Shown in pieces: positions 41,003 to 49,753 of a DNA stretch of 64,000 bases. The translations under genes and the position numbers were made by a program. A model generated the notes under the pieces. The model saw only the letters and a program-made list of their open reading frames with translations, did not search any database and was not told the origin of the DNA. Source of the DNA: Kitasatospora setae KM-6054 (lineage in GTDB: Bacteria > Actinomycetota > Actinomycetes > Streptomycetales > Streptomycetaceae); the NCBI RefSeq assembly GCF_000269985.1, contig NC_016109.1, positions 1,054,001 to 1,118,000 on the forward strand. The letters run 5' to 3'. How positions within the stretch are numbered: the first letter of the stretch is position 1; each line of letters opens with the position of its first letter.

Positions 41003-42169
41003 ATGATCCGCCCCGACCCGTACGAGGACTCGCAGCCCGCCGACCCGCAGCTCGCCGGGCCGGAACTCGCCGCGCCGGAGCCCGCCGACCCGTGGGCGCC
41101 CCCGGCCGCGTCGCACGTACCGGCCGCGCCGCACGCCCCGGCCGCGTCCGCCGCACCGGCGTCGGCGGCCAACCCGTGGGCGGTGCCAGGCAATCCGTGG
41201 GCGCCCCCGGCCGCCGCGCAGCCGTGGGCCGGCGCGGCCGCCGCCCCGGCCCGTCCGGGCCTGCTGGCCCGGACGCCGCTGCTGCTGCCCGGCCTGGCCG
41301 TCGGGGCCTCGCTGCTGGTGCTGGCCGGGTACGCGATCGGCACGACGGACCACGCCGCGGCCCGGGGGGAGGAGGCGGCGGGGCGGACGCTCGTCGACGG
41401 CTCGCCGCGGGCCGATCCGCCGGCCGATCCGCGGGCCGATGCGCAGGCCAAGCAGCGGGAGGCCGAACGCGACGCGTCCAAGGCCCTGCGCGAGGCCGAC
41501 CAGGCCGCGCGGGAGGCCGAGCGGGCTGCCCAGGCCGCCGACGAGCGGGCCCGCGACATGCGGTTCGGCGGCACCTACACCTTCGAGGACGGCCTGAAGG
41601 TCACCATGGCCCCGCTGGTCGAGTTCACCCCGCAGGCGGACGACCTGCGCAACAACCCCGCGGACGCGACGTACGTCCACGTCAAGATCATCGTGGAGAA
41701 CACCGGCCCGGCGGACATCTCGATGTCGGGCTCGGGGTCCGTCTCCGCGAAGGACTCGACCGGCGCCCTGCTCTTCATCAGCTCGTACCGGGCGGGCAAC
41801 CTGGTGTTCCCGCCGAAGACGCTCGCCCCCGGTGAACAGGCCACCGTGCTGGGCTCCTACGCGGTACCGAAGGGCCGGGGCGACGCGGTCGTCTTCTCCT
41901 ACCCCCACGGCGGCGGCGACAGCTACAACCTCATCACGCACTACCGGGAGGCGACCTGGACCGGCGCGGTCCACGGAGGCCCGCCGGCCGCGCGGGGGCC
42001 GGGGCCCGCCGCGCGGCCGGACGGCGTTCAGCCCCGCGCGTCCTCGCCGCGCCCGGCCGCCTGCTGGACGCCCTTGGAGAGCGAGACGCCCAGCGCGGCG
42101 CCGGCCAGGGCGAGCGAGACCAGCGCGGCGGTGCCCGCCAGCACCGGGGAGCCGTCCCAGGTCAGATAG
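41003..42169 (+). CDS. Membrane protein with outer DUF4352-like domain, extended 3' end
   Basis: A 388-residue reading frame. A Pro/Ala-rich cytoplasmic lead with AVPGNPWAPP repeats precedes one membrane helix (ARTPLLLPGLAVGASLLVLAGYAIG), a coiled coil (REAERDASKALREADQAAREAERAAQAADERARD) and an outer beta-domain (GLKVTMAPLVEFTPQADD to DSYNLITHYREATWTG) of the DUF4352 kind. The last 65 residues are low complexity and overlap the 3' end of the minus-strand gene at 42028 by 142 bp, so the original stop may have been lost near 41976. Start ATG 41003 is the first plausible one. Confidence 0.7.
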   Translation: MIRPDPYEDSQPADPQLAGPELAAPEPADPWAPPAASHVPAAPHAPAASAAPASAANPWAVPGNPWAPPAAAQPWAGAAAAPARPGLLARTPLLLPGLAVGASLLVLAGYAIGTTDHAAARGEEAAGRTLVDGSPRADPPADPRADAQAKQREAERDASKALREADQAAREAERAAQAADERARDMRFGGTYTFEDGLKVTMAPLVEFTPQADDLRNNPADATYVHVKIIVENTGPADISMSGSGSVSAKDSTGALLFISSYRAGNLVFPPKTLAPGEQATVLGSYAVPKGRGDAVVFSYPHGGGDSYNLITHYREATWTGAVHGGPPAARGPGPAARPDGVQPRASSPRPAACWTPLESETPSAAPARASETSAAVPASTGEPSQVR

Positions 42170-42231
42170 GCGAGCACCCCGCCCGCGATGGCCACCGCGT
42201 ACCCGATCCCCGCCACTGCGTTCCTGTTCAC
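42028..42231 (-). CDS. Small membrane protein, 67 aa
   Basis: Two membrane helices (VAGIGYAVAIAGGVLAYLTW and PVLAGTAALVSLALAGAALGVSL) are followed by a charged tail, KGVQQAAGRGEDARG. GTG 42231 has GGGGGG upstream. Function unknown. It overlaps the end of the convergent gene 41003-42169 and follows the zinc-ribbon gene on the same strand with a 112-bp gap. Confidence 0.65.
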   Translation of the reverse strand: MNRNAVAGIGYAVAIAGGVLAYLTWDGSPVLAGTAALVSLALAGAALGVSLSKGVQQAAGRGEDARG

Positions 42232-42343
42232 GGCTCGCGCCCCCCTTGATCATCTTCCGTTGGAGGCCCCACTCCAGCAGACCGGCGCCGTCGCGGGCAG
42301 CACCCGTCCGACAGCCGGTCGTCCGGGCCGTCCCGGGCCGCGG

Positions 42344-43003
42344 TCAGCGGCGCGTGCCGCAGCCCGGGCAGAAGGCGGCGTCGGCGGGCAGTTCGGCGTG
42401 GCAGGAGCCGCACTGCGGGGGCCGGGCGAGGCGGTAGCCGCAGCCGGGGCAGAACGCGGTGCCGTGGGTCTCGGCGCGGCACTGCGGACAGACCAGCTGG
42501 CGGTCGGCGGTGACGTCGAACTGCCCGGCGCGGGACTGGCCGTGGGCGTACGCGTTCTCGGTGACGGCGTCGTTGAGGCCGCGCTGGCGGGCCGCGGCGG
42601 CCTCGGCCGCGGTGTCGGGGGCGCAGCCGAGGCAGAGACCCTGGGCGGCGTTCCAGCAGCGGCCGCAGACGTGGTGGGTGCAGCGGGCGCAGCGGTGGAA
42701 GTGCTGCTGGGCGTTGCCGACGGCGCGCTGGAAGGCGGCGTCCCGGCCGCTGCCCCAACTCGCCCCGGCCAGGCCGTCCGCGGCGTTGCTGAGGCCGTTG
42801 GAGGCGCTGCCGCCGAGCAGGCTCCAGGCGGCGCTGACGCCCTTGTTGATCCAGCCGGCGGCCTGGCCGGTACGGAAGGGCTCGAACGCGGAGCGCCAGG
42901 TGTCGTAGCAGCGCGCGCAGGAGAACTCGAACTGGAAGCCGGCGCCGGTGCCGTGCTGTTCGCTGAGGTCGCGGTGGTTGTTGCCGAAGTGGATCTCGCT
43001 CAT
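42344..43003 (-). CDS. Zinc-ribbon protein, 219 aa
   Basis: The protein begins MSEIHFGNNHRDLSEQHGTGAGFQFEF. Several cysteine pairs form ribbons: CARCYDTW, CARCTHHVCGRCWNAAQGLCLGC, CPQCRAE with FCPGCGYR and CGSCHAE with FCPGCGTRR. The middle is Gly/Ala-rich. Such proteins bind zinc through double CxxC knuckles and often act as adaptors; the partner here is unknown. The family is frequent in actinobacteria. Confidence 0.82.
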   Translation of the reverse strand: MSEIHFGNNHRDLSEQHGTGAGFQFEFSCARCYDTWRSAFEPFRTGQAAGWINKGVSAAWSLLGGSASNGLSNAADGLAGASWGSGRDAAFQRAVGNAQQHFHRCARCTHHVCGRCWNAAQGLCLGCAPDTAAEAAAARQRGLNDAVTENAYAHGQSRAGQFDVTADRQLVCPQCRAETHGTAFCPGCGYRLARPPQCGSCHAELPADAAFCPGCGTRR

Positions 43004-43121
43004 GCTCGCTGCCCAACCCCTTGCCAGGTGCCGTGTGGATGCGTCGCCCAGGCCGCCGCGCCGCGGTGGCGCGCCGGTACGGGTCCGGGGCAGGTTCGGC
43101 GTCCGGCGCGGGCCGGCGGGA

Positions 43122-44498
43122 TCAGCTGCCGAACAGGACCGGTCCCAGCACGGAGGGACGGAACAGCAGGGTCGGCGGTTCCACCATGGCGGCGACCCGG
43201 TGGAAGGCCTCGGCGATCCGGGCGTCGGTGACGGCGCGCTCCAGGACGCGGTCCAGCAGCCGCTGTTGGAGGCGGACCTGGAAGCCGGAGGGGCCGCCGG
43301 TGGTGCCGGCGAAGCGGACGTCCTCGCCGACCGCCATCTGCCAGGGGTTGCGGGTGACGCCGGCGATCGCGTCCCGGGTCTCCCGGACGGCGGCGGGGCC
43401 GAGGTCGCCGTGCCGGTGGACGGCCTCGCGCAGCGCGAGGGCGCCGAGCGAGGCGACCGTCATGCCCTGGCCGTAGACCGGGTTGAAGGTGCAGGAGGAG
43501 TCGCCGATCGCCAGGAAGCCGGCCGGCGCGGAGCGTTCGTAGTGCCGCCACACGCTCGGGCCGGGGACGAAGCCGCGGGCCGGGCCGGTGGGCTTGGCGC
43601 CGGCGACCGCGTCGGCGATGCCGGGGTCGCGGAGCTGGCCGAGCTGCTTCTCGAACTCCTCGGGCTGGATGGAGGGTTCGAAGCCGCGCATGCCGCCCAT
43701 GCCGACGATCCAGCGGTCGCCCTCGACCGGCAGCAGGACGCCGAAGCGGCCCTCCCCGGGGGCCCGGCTCTGCAGGTAGAGGGCCGAGTCGGCGGGGGCG
43801 TCGGCGGGCCGGTGGTAGAACCGGGTGGCGTAGGAGACGCCGGCGTCGACCCGTTCGCGCGGGACGGCGGGGGCGCCGATCAGCGAGAGCCAGCGGGCGG
43901 CCCGGGTGGAGCGCCCGGCGGCGTCCACCACCAGGCCGGCGGACAGCTCGGTCTCCGCCGCCCCGGCCCCGCCGCGGCCGCTGAGCCGCACGCCGGTCAC
44001 CGTGTGCCGGTCGCCGAGCAGGCCGGTGACCTCGGTGCCGGTCCGGAACTCGATGTTCGGCGCGGCCCGGACCCGCCGCAGCACCGCGTGGTCGATCAGC
44101 GGACGGCTACAGGTCAGCACCGCCAGGGCGCCCGCCCCCGCGGCCTGCCCCTCGCCCCCGCCCCCGCTCTCGTACGGGGCCAGCCAGCCGGCGGCGGTGA
44201 GCCAGCGCAGGCCGCCGGCGAGCGGGACGCGGGCGGCCCCGGCGGCGAGGAGTTCGGCGAGGACGCCGGGCAGCAGTTCGTCCAGGGTGCGCTGGCCGGC
44301 CTCCAGCAGCAGGTGGCCGTGCTTGGCCTGCGGGACGCCCGGACGGAAGTCGACCCCGTCCGGGTACCGGTCGCGCTCGACCACCACGACCCGCTCCGCG
44401 ACGCCGTGCAGCGCCCAGGCGGCCAGGCACCCGGCCAGGCCGCCGCCGATCACCACTGCCGTGCCGCGGTCGGCGGCCGCGCTTCCCCTAGAACTCAT
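43122..44498 (-). CDS. FAD-dependent monooxygenase-like oxidoreductase, copy 1
   Basis: A 458-residue flavoprotein. The FAD loop is VVIGGGLAGCLAAWAL with VVVERD after it. The second FAD site reads GFLAIGDSSCTFNPVYGQGMTVAS. The enzyme resembles the PHBH/geranylgeranyl-reductase superfamily and probably oxidises a lipophilic small molecule. It is a close paralogue of the gene at 44724. ATG 44498 appears leaderless: TACTGT lies six bases upstream with TGACTG 16 bp before it. Confidence 0.88.
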   Translation of the reverse strand: MSSRGSAAADRGTAVVIGGGLAGCLAAWALHGVAERVVVVERDRYPDGVDFRPGVPQAKHGHLLLEAGQRTLDELLPGVLAELLAAGAARVPLAGGLRWLTAAGWLAPYESGGGGEGQAAGAGALAVLTCSRPLIDHAVLRRVRAAPNIEFRTGTEVTGLLGDRHTVTGVRLSGRGGAGAAETELSAGLVVDAAGRSTRAARWLSLIGAPAVPRERVDAGVSYATRFYHRPADAPADSALYLQSRAPGEGRFGVLLPVEGDRWIVGMGGMRGFEPSIQPEEFEKQLGQLRDPGIADAVAGAKPTGPARGFVPGPSVWRHYERSAPAGFLAIGDSSCTFNPVYGQGMTVASLGALALREAVHRHGDLGPAAVRETRDAIAGVTRNPWQMAVGEDVRFAGTTGGPSGFQVRLQQRLLDRVLERAVTDARIAEAFHRVAAMVEPPTLLFRPSVLGPVLFGS

Positions 44499-44504
44499 GT
44501 CCGT

Positions 44505-44532
44505 ACAGTAAGGGAAGCGGCGCTCACAGTCA
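44505..44532 (-). promoter_or_regulatory. Leaderless promoter of monooxygenase copy 1
   Basis: On the minus strand, -35 TGACTG (44527-44532) and -10 TACTGT (44505-44510) are 16 bp apart, and the ATG follows the -10 by six bases (ACGGAC). Confidence 0.7.
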
Positions 44533-44723
44533 CCGGATCCCCGCACTTCGATCGCCGGACCCGCACGTTCAAGTGCCGGGCGCCCGGGGCGCTTTCACCC
44601 CTTGCGCCCGGCACCGCCCGGGTTGTCCGGATGCCGCCGGGCCCCTCCGGCGCCCCCGGCGGGCGGCGCGCGCAGCCGACCGACGCGTGCCGCCGGCCGA
44701 CGCGTGTCCCGGTCGGCGGCCGC

Positions 44724-46091
44724 TCAGCGGCCGAACAGCACCCGGCCGAGCACGGACGGGCGGAACATCAGGGTGGGCGGCGCGACCAGCGAGGCGACCC
44801 GGAGGAACGCGTCGGCGACCTTGCCGTCGGTGGCGGCGCGGGCCAGCACCCGGTCCATCAGCCGGTGCTGGAGCCGGACCGGGAGGCCGGCGGGGCCGCC
44901 GACGGTGGCCGGGAAGCGGACGTCCTCGCCGGCCGCCAGCTCCCAGGAGCCCTTGGCGGCGGCGGAGACGGCCTGCCGGGTCTCCCGGACGACGGCCTCG
45001 CCGATGCCCTCGTGCTTGCGGGCGGCGTCGCGCAGGGCCCGGGCGGAGAACGAGGCGACCGACATGCCCTGGCCGTAGACCGGGTTGAAGGCGCAGGAGG
45101 AGTCGCCGATCGCCAGGAAGCCGCGCAGCGCGGAGCGTTCGTAGTGCCGCCACACGCTCGGGCCGGGAGCGAAGCCGCGAATCGGGCCGATCGGCTCGGC
45201 GCCGACGATCGCCTCGGCGACGCCGGGGTGGCGCAGCCCGCCGAGCTGCTCCTCGAACTCCTCTTCCTTGACCGAGGGTTCGAAGCCGCGCATGCCGCCC
45301 AGGCCGACCATCCAGCGGTTGCCCTCGATCGGCATCAGCAGGCCGAGCCGGCCGCGCTCGGGGGCCTTGCACTGCAGGTAGTAGGCCAGGTCGTCGGGGG
45401 TGCCGGCGGGCCGCCGGTAGAACCGGGTGGCGTAGGAGATGCCGGCGTCGACCCGCTCCTCCGGGACGGCGGGGACGCCGAGCGCGGCCAGCCACTCGGG
45501 GGCGCGGGTCCGGCGCCCGGAGGCGTCGACGACCAGTTCGGCCGCGATCTCGGTCTCCGGTTCGCCGTCCGTGCCCCGGCCGTCCGTGCCCTGGTTGCCC
45601 GTGCCCCGGCCGACCAGGCGCACGCCGGTGACCGTACCGCCGTCGCCGAGCAGGCCGGTGACCTCGGTGGCGGTCCGGAACTCGACGTTCGGCAGCGCCC
45701 GGACCCGCTTGAGCACCGCGTGGTCGATCAGCGGGCGGCTGCAGATCAGCACCGCCAGGTCGCTCTGGTGCCGGGCCAGCCAGCCCTCGGCGGTCAGCCA
45801 GCTGACGCCGCCGAGCAGGATCCGGTTGGCGCCGTCCGCGACGAGTTCGCCGACGATGCCCGGCATCAGCTCGTCCAGGGTGCGCCGCCCGGCCTCCAAC
45901 AGCAGGTGGCAGTGCCGGGCCTGCGGCACGCCGGCCCGGAAGCCGACCCCGTCCGGGTACCGGTCGCGCTCGACCACCACGATCCGCTCCGCGACGCCGT
46001 GCAGCGCCCAGGCGGCCAGGCACCCGGCCAGGCCACCGCCTATCACCACCGCCGTACCGCGGCCTTCAGCCGCCCCACCCCTCGGATTCAT
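44724..46091 (-). CDS. FAD-dependent monooxygenase-like oxidoreductase, copy 2
   Basis: A 455-residue paralogue of the preceding enzyme with the same landmarks: VVIGGGLAGCLAAWALHGVAERIVVVERDRYPDG, LICSRPLIDHAVLKRV and GFLAIGDSSCAFNPVYGQGMSVAS. Differences concentrate in the substrate half and near residue 175, where this copy has a TDGRGTDGEP insertion. Each copy has its own promoter and the 225-bp gap is not coding, so they may be expressed separately. The gene duplication looks local and fairly old. Confidence 0.88.
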   Translation of the reverse strand: MNPRGGAAEGRGTAVVIGGGLAGCLAAWALHGVAERIVVVERDRYPDGVGFRAGVPQARHCHLLLEAGRRTLDELMPGIVGELVADGANRILLGGVSWLTAEGWLARHQSDLAVLICSRPLIDHAVLKRVRALPNVEFRTATEVTGLLGDGGTVTGVRLVGRGTGNQGTDGRGTDGEPETEIAAELVVDASGRRTRAPEWLAALGVPAVPEERVDAGISYATRFYRRPAGTPDDLAYYLQCKAPERGRLGLLMPIEGNRWMVGLGGMRGFEPSVKEEEFEEQLGGLRHPGVAEAIVGAEPIGPIRGFAPGPSVWRHYERSALRGFLAIGDSSCAFNPVYGQGMSVASFSARALRDAARKHEGIGEAVVRETRQAVSAAAKGSWELAAGEDVRFPATVGGPAGLPVRLQHRLMDRVLARAATDGKVADAFLRVASLVAPPTLMFRPSVLGRVLFGR

Positions 46092-46097
46092 GACCGT

Positions 46098-46126
46098 ACG
46101 GTAGGGGCGACGGGAGCGGATAGTCA
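46098..46126 (-). promoter_or_regulatory. Leaderless promoter of monooxygenase copy 2
   Basis: On the minus strand, -35 TGACTA (46121-46126) and -10 TACCGT (46098-46103) are 17 bp apart. ACGGTC and then ATG follow, mirroring the promoter of copy 1. Confidence 0.7.
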
Positions 46127-46374
46127 CCAGTCGTGCACGATCCGGCCGCTTTTTCCGCACCTGTCAACTCCCTTGGCCCCCAAGGGGTTTCCCACTTGCG
46201 GCCGGAACGCCCCGGTTCGCTCCGGCCGCGCTGTCCGCTTCCGGCCGACGGTGCAACGTCCCGGGCCCTCGCCGCGTCGCACGGCCGTTCGGCGCCCGGT
46301 GCCGCTGGGCCGGACGGGGGACCCGGCGGGCGCGTGGCGTGCGGGGGGACGGGTCGGCGGCGTGGGATGGCGGG

Positions 46375-48126
46375 ATGACCTCTGAGCAGATCCTGATCGG
46401 GTCCGGCCTGACCGTGGTACTCGCGGTCGCCTCCCAGTTGCTGGCCGCCCGGTTGCGCATCCCGGCGATCATCGTGCTGCTGCCGGTGGGCTTCGCGGCG
46501 GGCGCGGTCACCGACGACGTCCACCCGGACCGGCTGCTCGGGGCGGCCTTCTCCCCGCTGGTCTCGCTCGCCGTCGCGGTCATCCTGTACGACGCCGGGC
46601 TCGGCCTGGACCTGCGCAAGCTGACCGGCCACACCCGGCACGCGGTGGTCCGGCTGGTGTGGGTGGGCACCCTGGTGACGGCGCCGGCCGCCGCGTTCGC
46701 GGCCGCGCCGCTGCTCGGGATGTCGGGGCAGGCGGCGGCGATGCTCGGCGCGATCCTGGTGGTGTCGGGGCCGACGGTGGTCGGGCCGCTGCTGAACTTC
46801 GTCCGCCCGACCGAGCGGGTGCAGCGGATCCTGGTCTGGGAGGGCTCGCTGATCGACGCGGTCGGCGGCATCCTGGGCGCGCTGGTCTTCCACGCCCTGG
46901 TCGAGGAGCAGCACCGCGCGTTCGGCCTCGGCCTGCTGGAGTTCGTCCTCAGCGTGGGCCTGGGCCTGCTCGGCGGGCTGCTCGGCGCGGCGGTGCTGTG
47001 GGGGCTGCTGGTGCGCGTGCGGCTGGGCGAAGTACTGGGCACCAGCGCCCAGTTGGCGGCGGTGGTGGGCGTCGCGGCGCTCTGCGACGCGCTGCGCGAG
47101 GACACCGGGCTGATCGCGGCGATCGTGATGGGCGTGGTGGTGGCGACGGTGCCCGCGTTCGACCTGCCGGCCCGGCGGACGTTCTTCGAGACGCTGGTGT
47201 CGCTGGTGGTCGGCGTGCTGTTCGTGTCGATCTCCTCGACGGTGACCTGGGCGTCGGTCCAGCCGGTGCTGCTGCCCTCGCTGGGGTTGACCGCGGTGCT
47301 GGTCGTGCTGGTCCGGCCGGTGGTGGCGGCGCTCTCCACCGCCGGCACGGACCTGGCCGAGGGCGAACGGGCGTTCCTCGGCTGGATGGCGCCGCGCGGC
47401 ATCGTCGCCGCGTCCACCGCCGCGACCTTCTCGGCGGGGCTGGCCGCGGCCGGCATCGGCGGCGCGGAGAGGATCCTCCCGGCCACCTTCCTGGTGATCG
47501 TGCTGACCGTCACGCTGTACGGCCTGACCGCCGTCCCGGTGGCCCGGCTGCTCCGGGTCACCCGCCCGGCCCGCTCCCGCCCGCTGCTGGTCGGCGGCGA
47601 GCCCTGGACGGTCGAACTGGCCACCGTGCTGCGCTCGGCCGGCCTGGACGTGCTGCTCTGGGCCGGACGGGACGAGCAGCGGGCCCGGATCTCCGCCGCC
47701 GGACTGGAACTCGCCGACGGCGAACTCCTCGCCACCGCGAGCGGCGAGGGCGCCGAACAGGAGGGCGTCACCGCGGTGTACCTGCTGACCGCCGAGGACG
47801 AGTTCAACGCGCTCGCGGCGGCCGTCCTGGACGAGGAGCCCGGCATCCCGGTGTTCCGGCTGCCCGCCGCCGCGTCCGGCCCCGGCGTGGTCGGCGACGC
47901 GCCCGCCGCGATGCTGCTGCCCGCCGCCCTGACCGGCCCCGAGCTGGCCCGCCGCCACGCCGCCGGCGCCCGCATCCTGCGCCGCCCGGCCGACGGCGCC
48001 CTCCCGCCCGGCCACGACCTGCTGTTCACCCTCGACCGCGCCGGCCACCTCCACCCGGCCACCCTGCACGGCGAGGCGGCCCACCCGGACCAGGTGGTCG
48101 AACGGATCGTGCTCGGCCCGGCCTGA
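46375..48126 (+). CDS. CPA1-family cation:proton antiporter with C-terminal cytoplasmic domain
   Basis: A 583-residue transporter. About twelve membrane helices span residues 5-400, with the conserved segments VAVILYDAGLGLDLRKL, ILVVSGPTVVGPLLNFVRP and LVWEGSLIDAVGGILGAL of NhaP-type Na+/H+ antiporters. The last ~180 residues are soluble and resemble a degraded TrkA-N (RCK) nucleotide-binding domain (SRPLLVGGEPWTVELATVLRSAGLDVLLW). It should exchange monovalent cations for protons to control pH or salt. The start ATG 46375 has only a weak ribosome site. Confidence 0.9.
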   Translation: MTSEQILIGSGLTVVLAVASQLLAARLRIPAIIVLLPVGFAAGAVTDDVHPDRLLGAAFSPLVSLAVAVILYDAGLGLDLRKLTGHTRHAVVRLVWVGTLVTAPAAAFAAAPLLGMSGQAAAMLGAILVVSGPTVVGPLLNFVRPTERVQRILVWEGSLIDAVGGILGALVFHALVEEQHRAFGLGLLEFVLSVGLGLLGGLLGAAVLWGLLVRVRLGEVLGTSAQLAAVVGVAALCDALREDTGLIAAIVMGVVVATVPAFDLPARRTFFETLVSLVVGVLFVSISSTVTWASVQPVLLPSLGLTAVLVVLVRPVVAALSTAGTDLAEGERAFLGWMAPRGIVAASTAATFSAGLAAAGIGGAERILPATFLVIVLTVTLYGLTAVPVARLLRVTRPARSRPLLVGGEPWTVELATVLRSAGLDVLLWAGRDEQRARISAAGLELADGELLATASGEGAEQEGVTAVYLLTAEDEFNALAAAVLDEEPGIPVFRLPAAASGPGVVGDAPAAMLLPAALTGPELARRHAAGARILRRPADGALPPGHDLLFTLDRAGHLHPATLHGEAAHPDQVVERIVLGPA

Positions 48127-48249
48127 GCCCTCCCCGGGGGGGCGCCGGCGGCCGTGCCGACGGCTGTCCAGGATAGGGGGGTTACCGGGCCGATGGGCCG
48201 AAATGCCGGTTCGCGCCCCGGGTCCGGCTCGGGGCGGGAGGATCGTCCC

Positions 48250-48522
48250 GTGGACCAAGACGACACGCCCGCCGCCCGGGCCCGGTGGATCGGCGACGCG
48301 CTGCACAAGCTGACCGGATCGCCGCCGCTGGTCGAGCAGGTGCCCGGCGGGGGCTACCGGGTCACGGTCCGGGTCGTGGAGCCCCCGGACCCGGCGGTGG
48401 CGGCCGCGGTGCTCCGGGTGCTCGGCACGGCCGACCGGTTCGGGCACCGCGACCGGCGGCAGCGCGAGCGGCTGTGGGCCGAGGTCGGACCGCCGCCGCC
48501 CCCGCCGCTCCCGTCCTCCTGA
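48250..48522 (+). CDS. Small conserved protein, paralogue of 24317-24658
   Basis: A 90-residue protein starting GTG 48250 behind GGGAGG. Its core VTVRVVEPPDPAVAAAVLRVLGTADRFGHR and ERLWAEVG aligns without gaps over most of the C-terminal half of the protein at 24317. The tail is a short poly-proline run. Both copies keep DRFGHR and LWxEVG/LWVEIG, so those residues are likely important. Function unknown. Confidence 0.75.
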   Translation: MDQDDTPAARARWIGDALHKLTGSPPLVEQVPGGGYRVTVRVVEPPDPAVAAAVLRVLGTADRFGHRDRRQRERLWAEVGPPPPPPLPSS

Positions 48523-48691
48523 TGGCACGTCACGCCACACCGGCGGGCCCGGCCCGCGCGGACGGGCCCGGCCCGCGCGGAGGGGGTGACGAAACGGGAC
48601 GTTTCACACGCCCGATACCCCGCGCGCCACTGTGCGCAACAAGCCTCGGCTAGCGTCCGAACCGCCGCCCACCCCGGAGGGAACCCGCCCG

Positions 48692-49123
48692 ATGCGCACC
48701 GCCGCCGACGACCTCGCCGCCTTCCTGCACGCCCAGGGCCTCGACCCGGACGGCCTGGACCAGCCCGGCACCCTGCTGTGGACGATCCGGGACGCCGCCG
48801 GCCCGACCGCCAGCGCCGCCCTGGAGCCGTCCGGACGGGCCGCCCTGCTGCGCAGCGTCGCCGTCCGCCCGGACCGGCGCGGCACCGGCACCGCCCGCCG
48901 CCTGGTCGAGGACGTGCTGGCCGAGGCCGCGGCCGGCGGGGTCCACCGCGTCTACCTGTTCTCCACCGACGCGGGCGCGTTCTGGCAGCGGATGGGCTTC
49001 CGCGAGGTCCCCGTCCCGGAGGCCGCCGCCGCGCTCCCCGACGCCCCGCAGGTCCGCCGGTACCTGGCGGACGGCTCGCTGGCCGACGAGGTCGCCTGGT
49101 GCCGCGACCTCGTCGCCCCCTGA
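48692..49123 (+). CDS. GNAT N-acetyltransferase, ArsN2-like
   Basis: A 143-residue acetyltransferase. The acetyl-CoA loop reads LLRSVAVRPDRRGTGTARRLVEDVL, and VHRVYLFSTDAGAFWQRMGFREVPVPEAAAAL follows the pattern of the ArsN2 branch, which acetylates arsenical or phosphinothricin-like amino acids. No arsenic genes are near, so the substrate is not assigned. ATG 48692 has GGAGGG nine bases upstream. Confidence 0.8.
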   Translation: MRTAADDLAAFLHAQGLDPDGLDQPGTLLWTIRDAAGPTASAALEPSGRAALLRSVAVRPDRRGTGTARRLVEDVLAEAAAGGVHRVYLFSTDAGAFWQRMGFREVPVPEAAAALPDAPQVRRYLADGSLADEVAWCRDLVAP

Positions 49124-49146
49124 CGGCGACGCACCGCGGCCGCCCC

Positions 49147-49177
49147 TTGACGGCGCGTCGAGCGCGCGCGGTACGTT
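49147..49177 (+). promoter_or_regulatory. Probable leaderless promoter of the second GNAT gene
   Basis: TTGACG (49147-49152) and TACGTT (49172-49177) lie 19 bp apart. The ATG at 49185 starts seven bases after the -10, with no ribosome site. Confidence 0.5.
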
Positions 49178-49184
49178 GGCGCGC

Positions 49185-49745
49185 ATGATCGAAACCCCGG
49201 CCACGCCCCTGCCCTGGCCCCCGGCCCCGATCCGGACCGCCCGGCTGCTGCTGCGCGAACCCGTCGCCGGCGACCGGGCCGCGGTCGTCGAGCTGTTCAC
49301 CTCCCCCGAGGTCGGCACCTACATCGGCGGCCCGCGCCCGCGCGAGGAGTTCGAGCGGAGGCTCGACGCGGCGCCGCAGGGCCGCCCCGGCCTGCTGGCG
49401 GTCGACCTGGACGGGGAGCTGATCGGCGTCGTCACCCTCGACCTGCGCGCCCCCGACCGTCCCGGCCGCCTGCACCCCGAGCACCTGCGCCCCGCGGACG
49501 GCGAACGCGAACTCGGCTACCTGTTCCTCCCCCGTGCCTGGGGGCGCGGCTACGCCACCGAGGCGTGCGCCGCCGCGCTCGACTGGCTGGCCGGCGTGCG
49601 GCCCGGCGAGCCGGTCGGGCTCTGCACCCAGACCGCCAACACCGCCTCCGTCCGGCTCGCCGAACGGCTCGGCTTCACCGAGCTGGAGCGCTTCGAGGAG
49701 TTCGGCGCCGAACAGTGGTTCGGCGTCCGCCACCCGCCCCGGTAG
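49185..49745 (+). CDS. GNAT N-acetyltransferase, RimJ/RimL type
   Basis: A 186-residue enzyme. The sequence RTARLLLREPVAGDRAAVVELFTSPEVGTYIGG opens the Acetyltransf_3 fold; ELGYLFLPRAWGRGYATEACAAALDWL is the acetyl-CoA loop and ASVRLAERLGFTELERF the C-terminal signature. It acetylates an amine on a protein N-terminus or a small molecule. It converges on the PHP gene with only eight bases between stops. Confidence 0.88.
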   Translation: MIETPATPLPWPPAPIRTARLLLREPVAGDRAAVVELFTSPEVGTYIGGPRPREEFERRLDAAPQGRPGLLAVDLDGELIGVVTLDLRAPDRPGRLHPEHLRPADGERELGYLFLPRAWGRGYATEACAAALDWLAGVRPGEPVGLCTQTANTASVRLAERLGFTELERFEEFGAEQWFGVRHPPR

Positions 49746-49753
49746 CGGCCCGG

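Noticed and set aside
43122..46091. Core of a secondary-metabolite cluster
   Set aside because: Two monooxygenases alone; no synthase, carrier protein or transporter specific to a pathway lies nearby.
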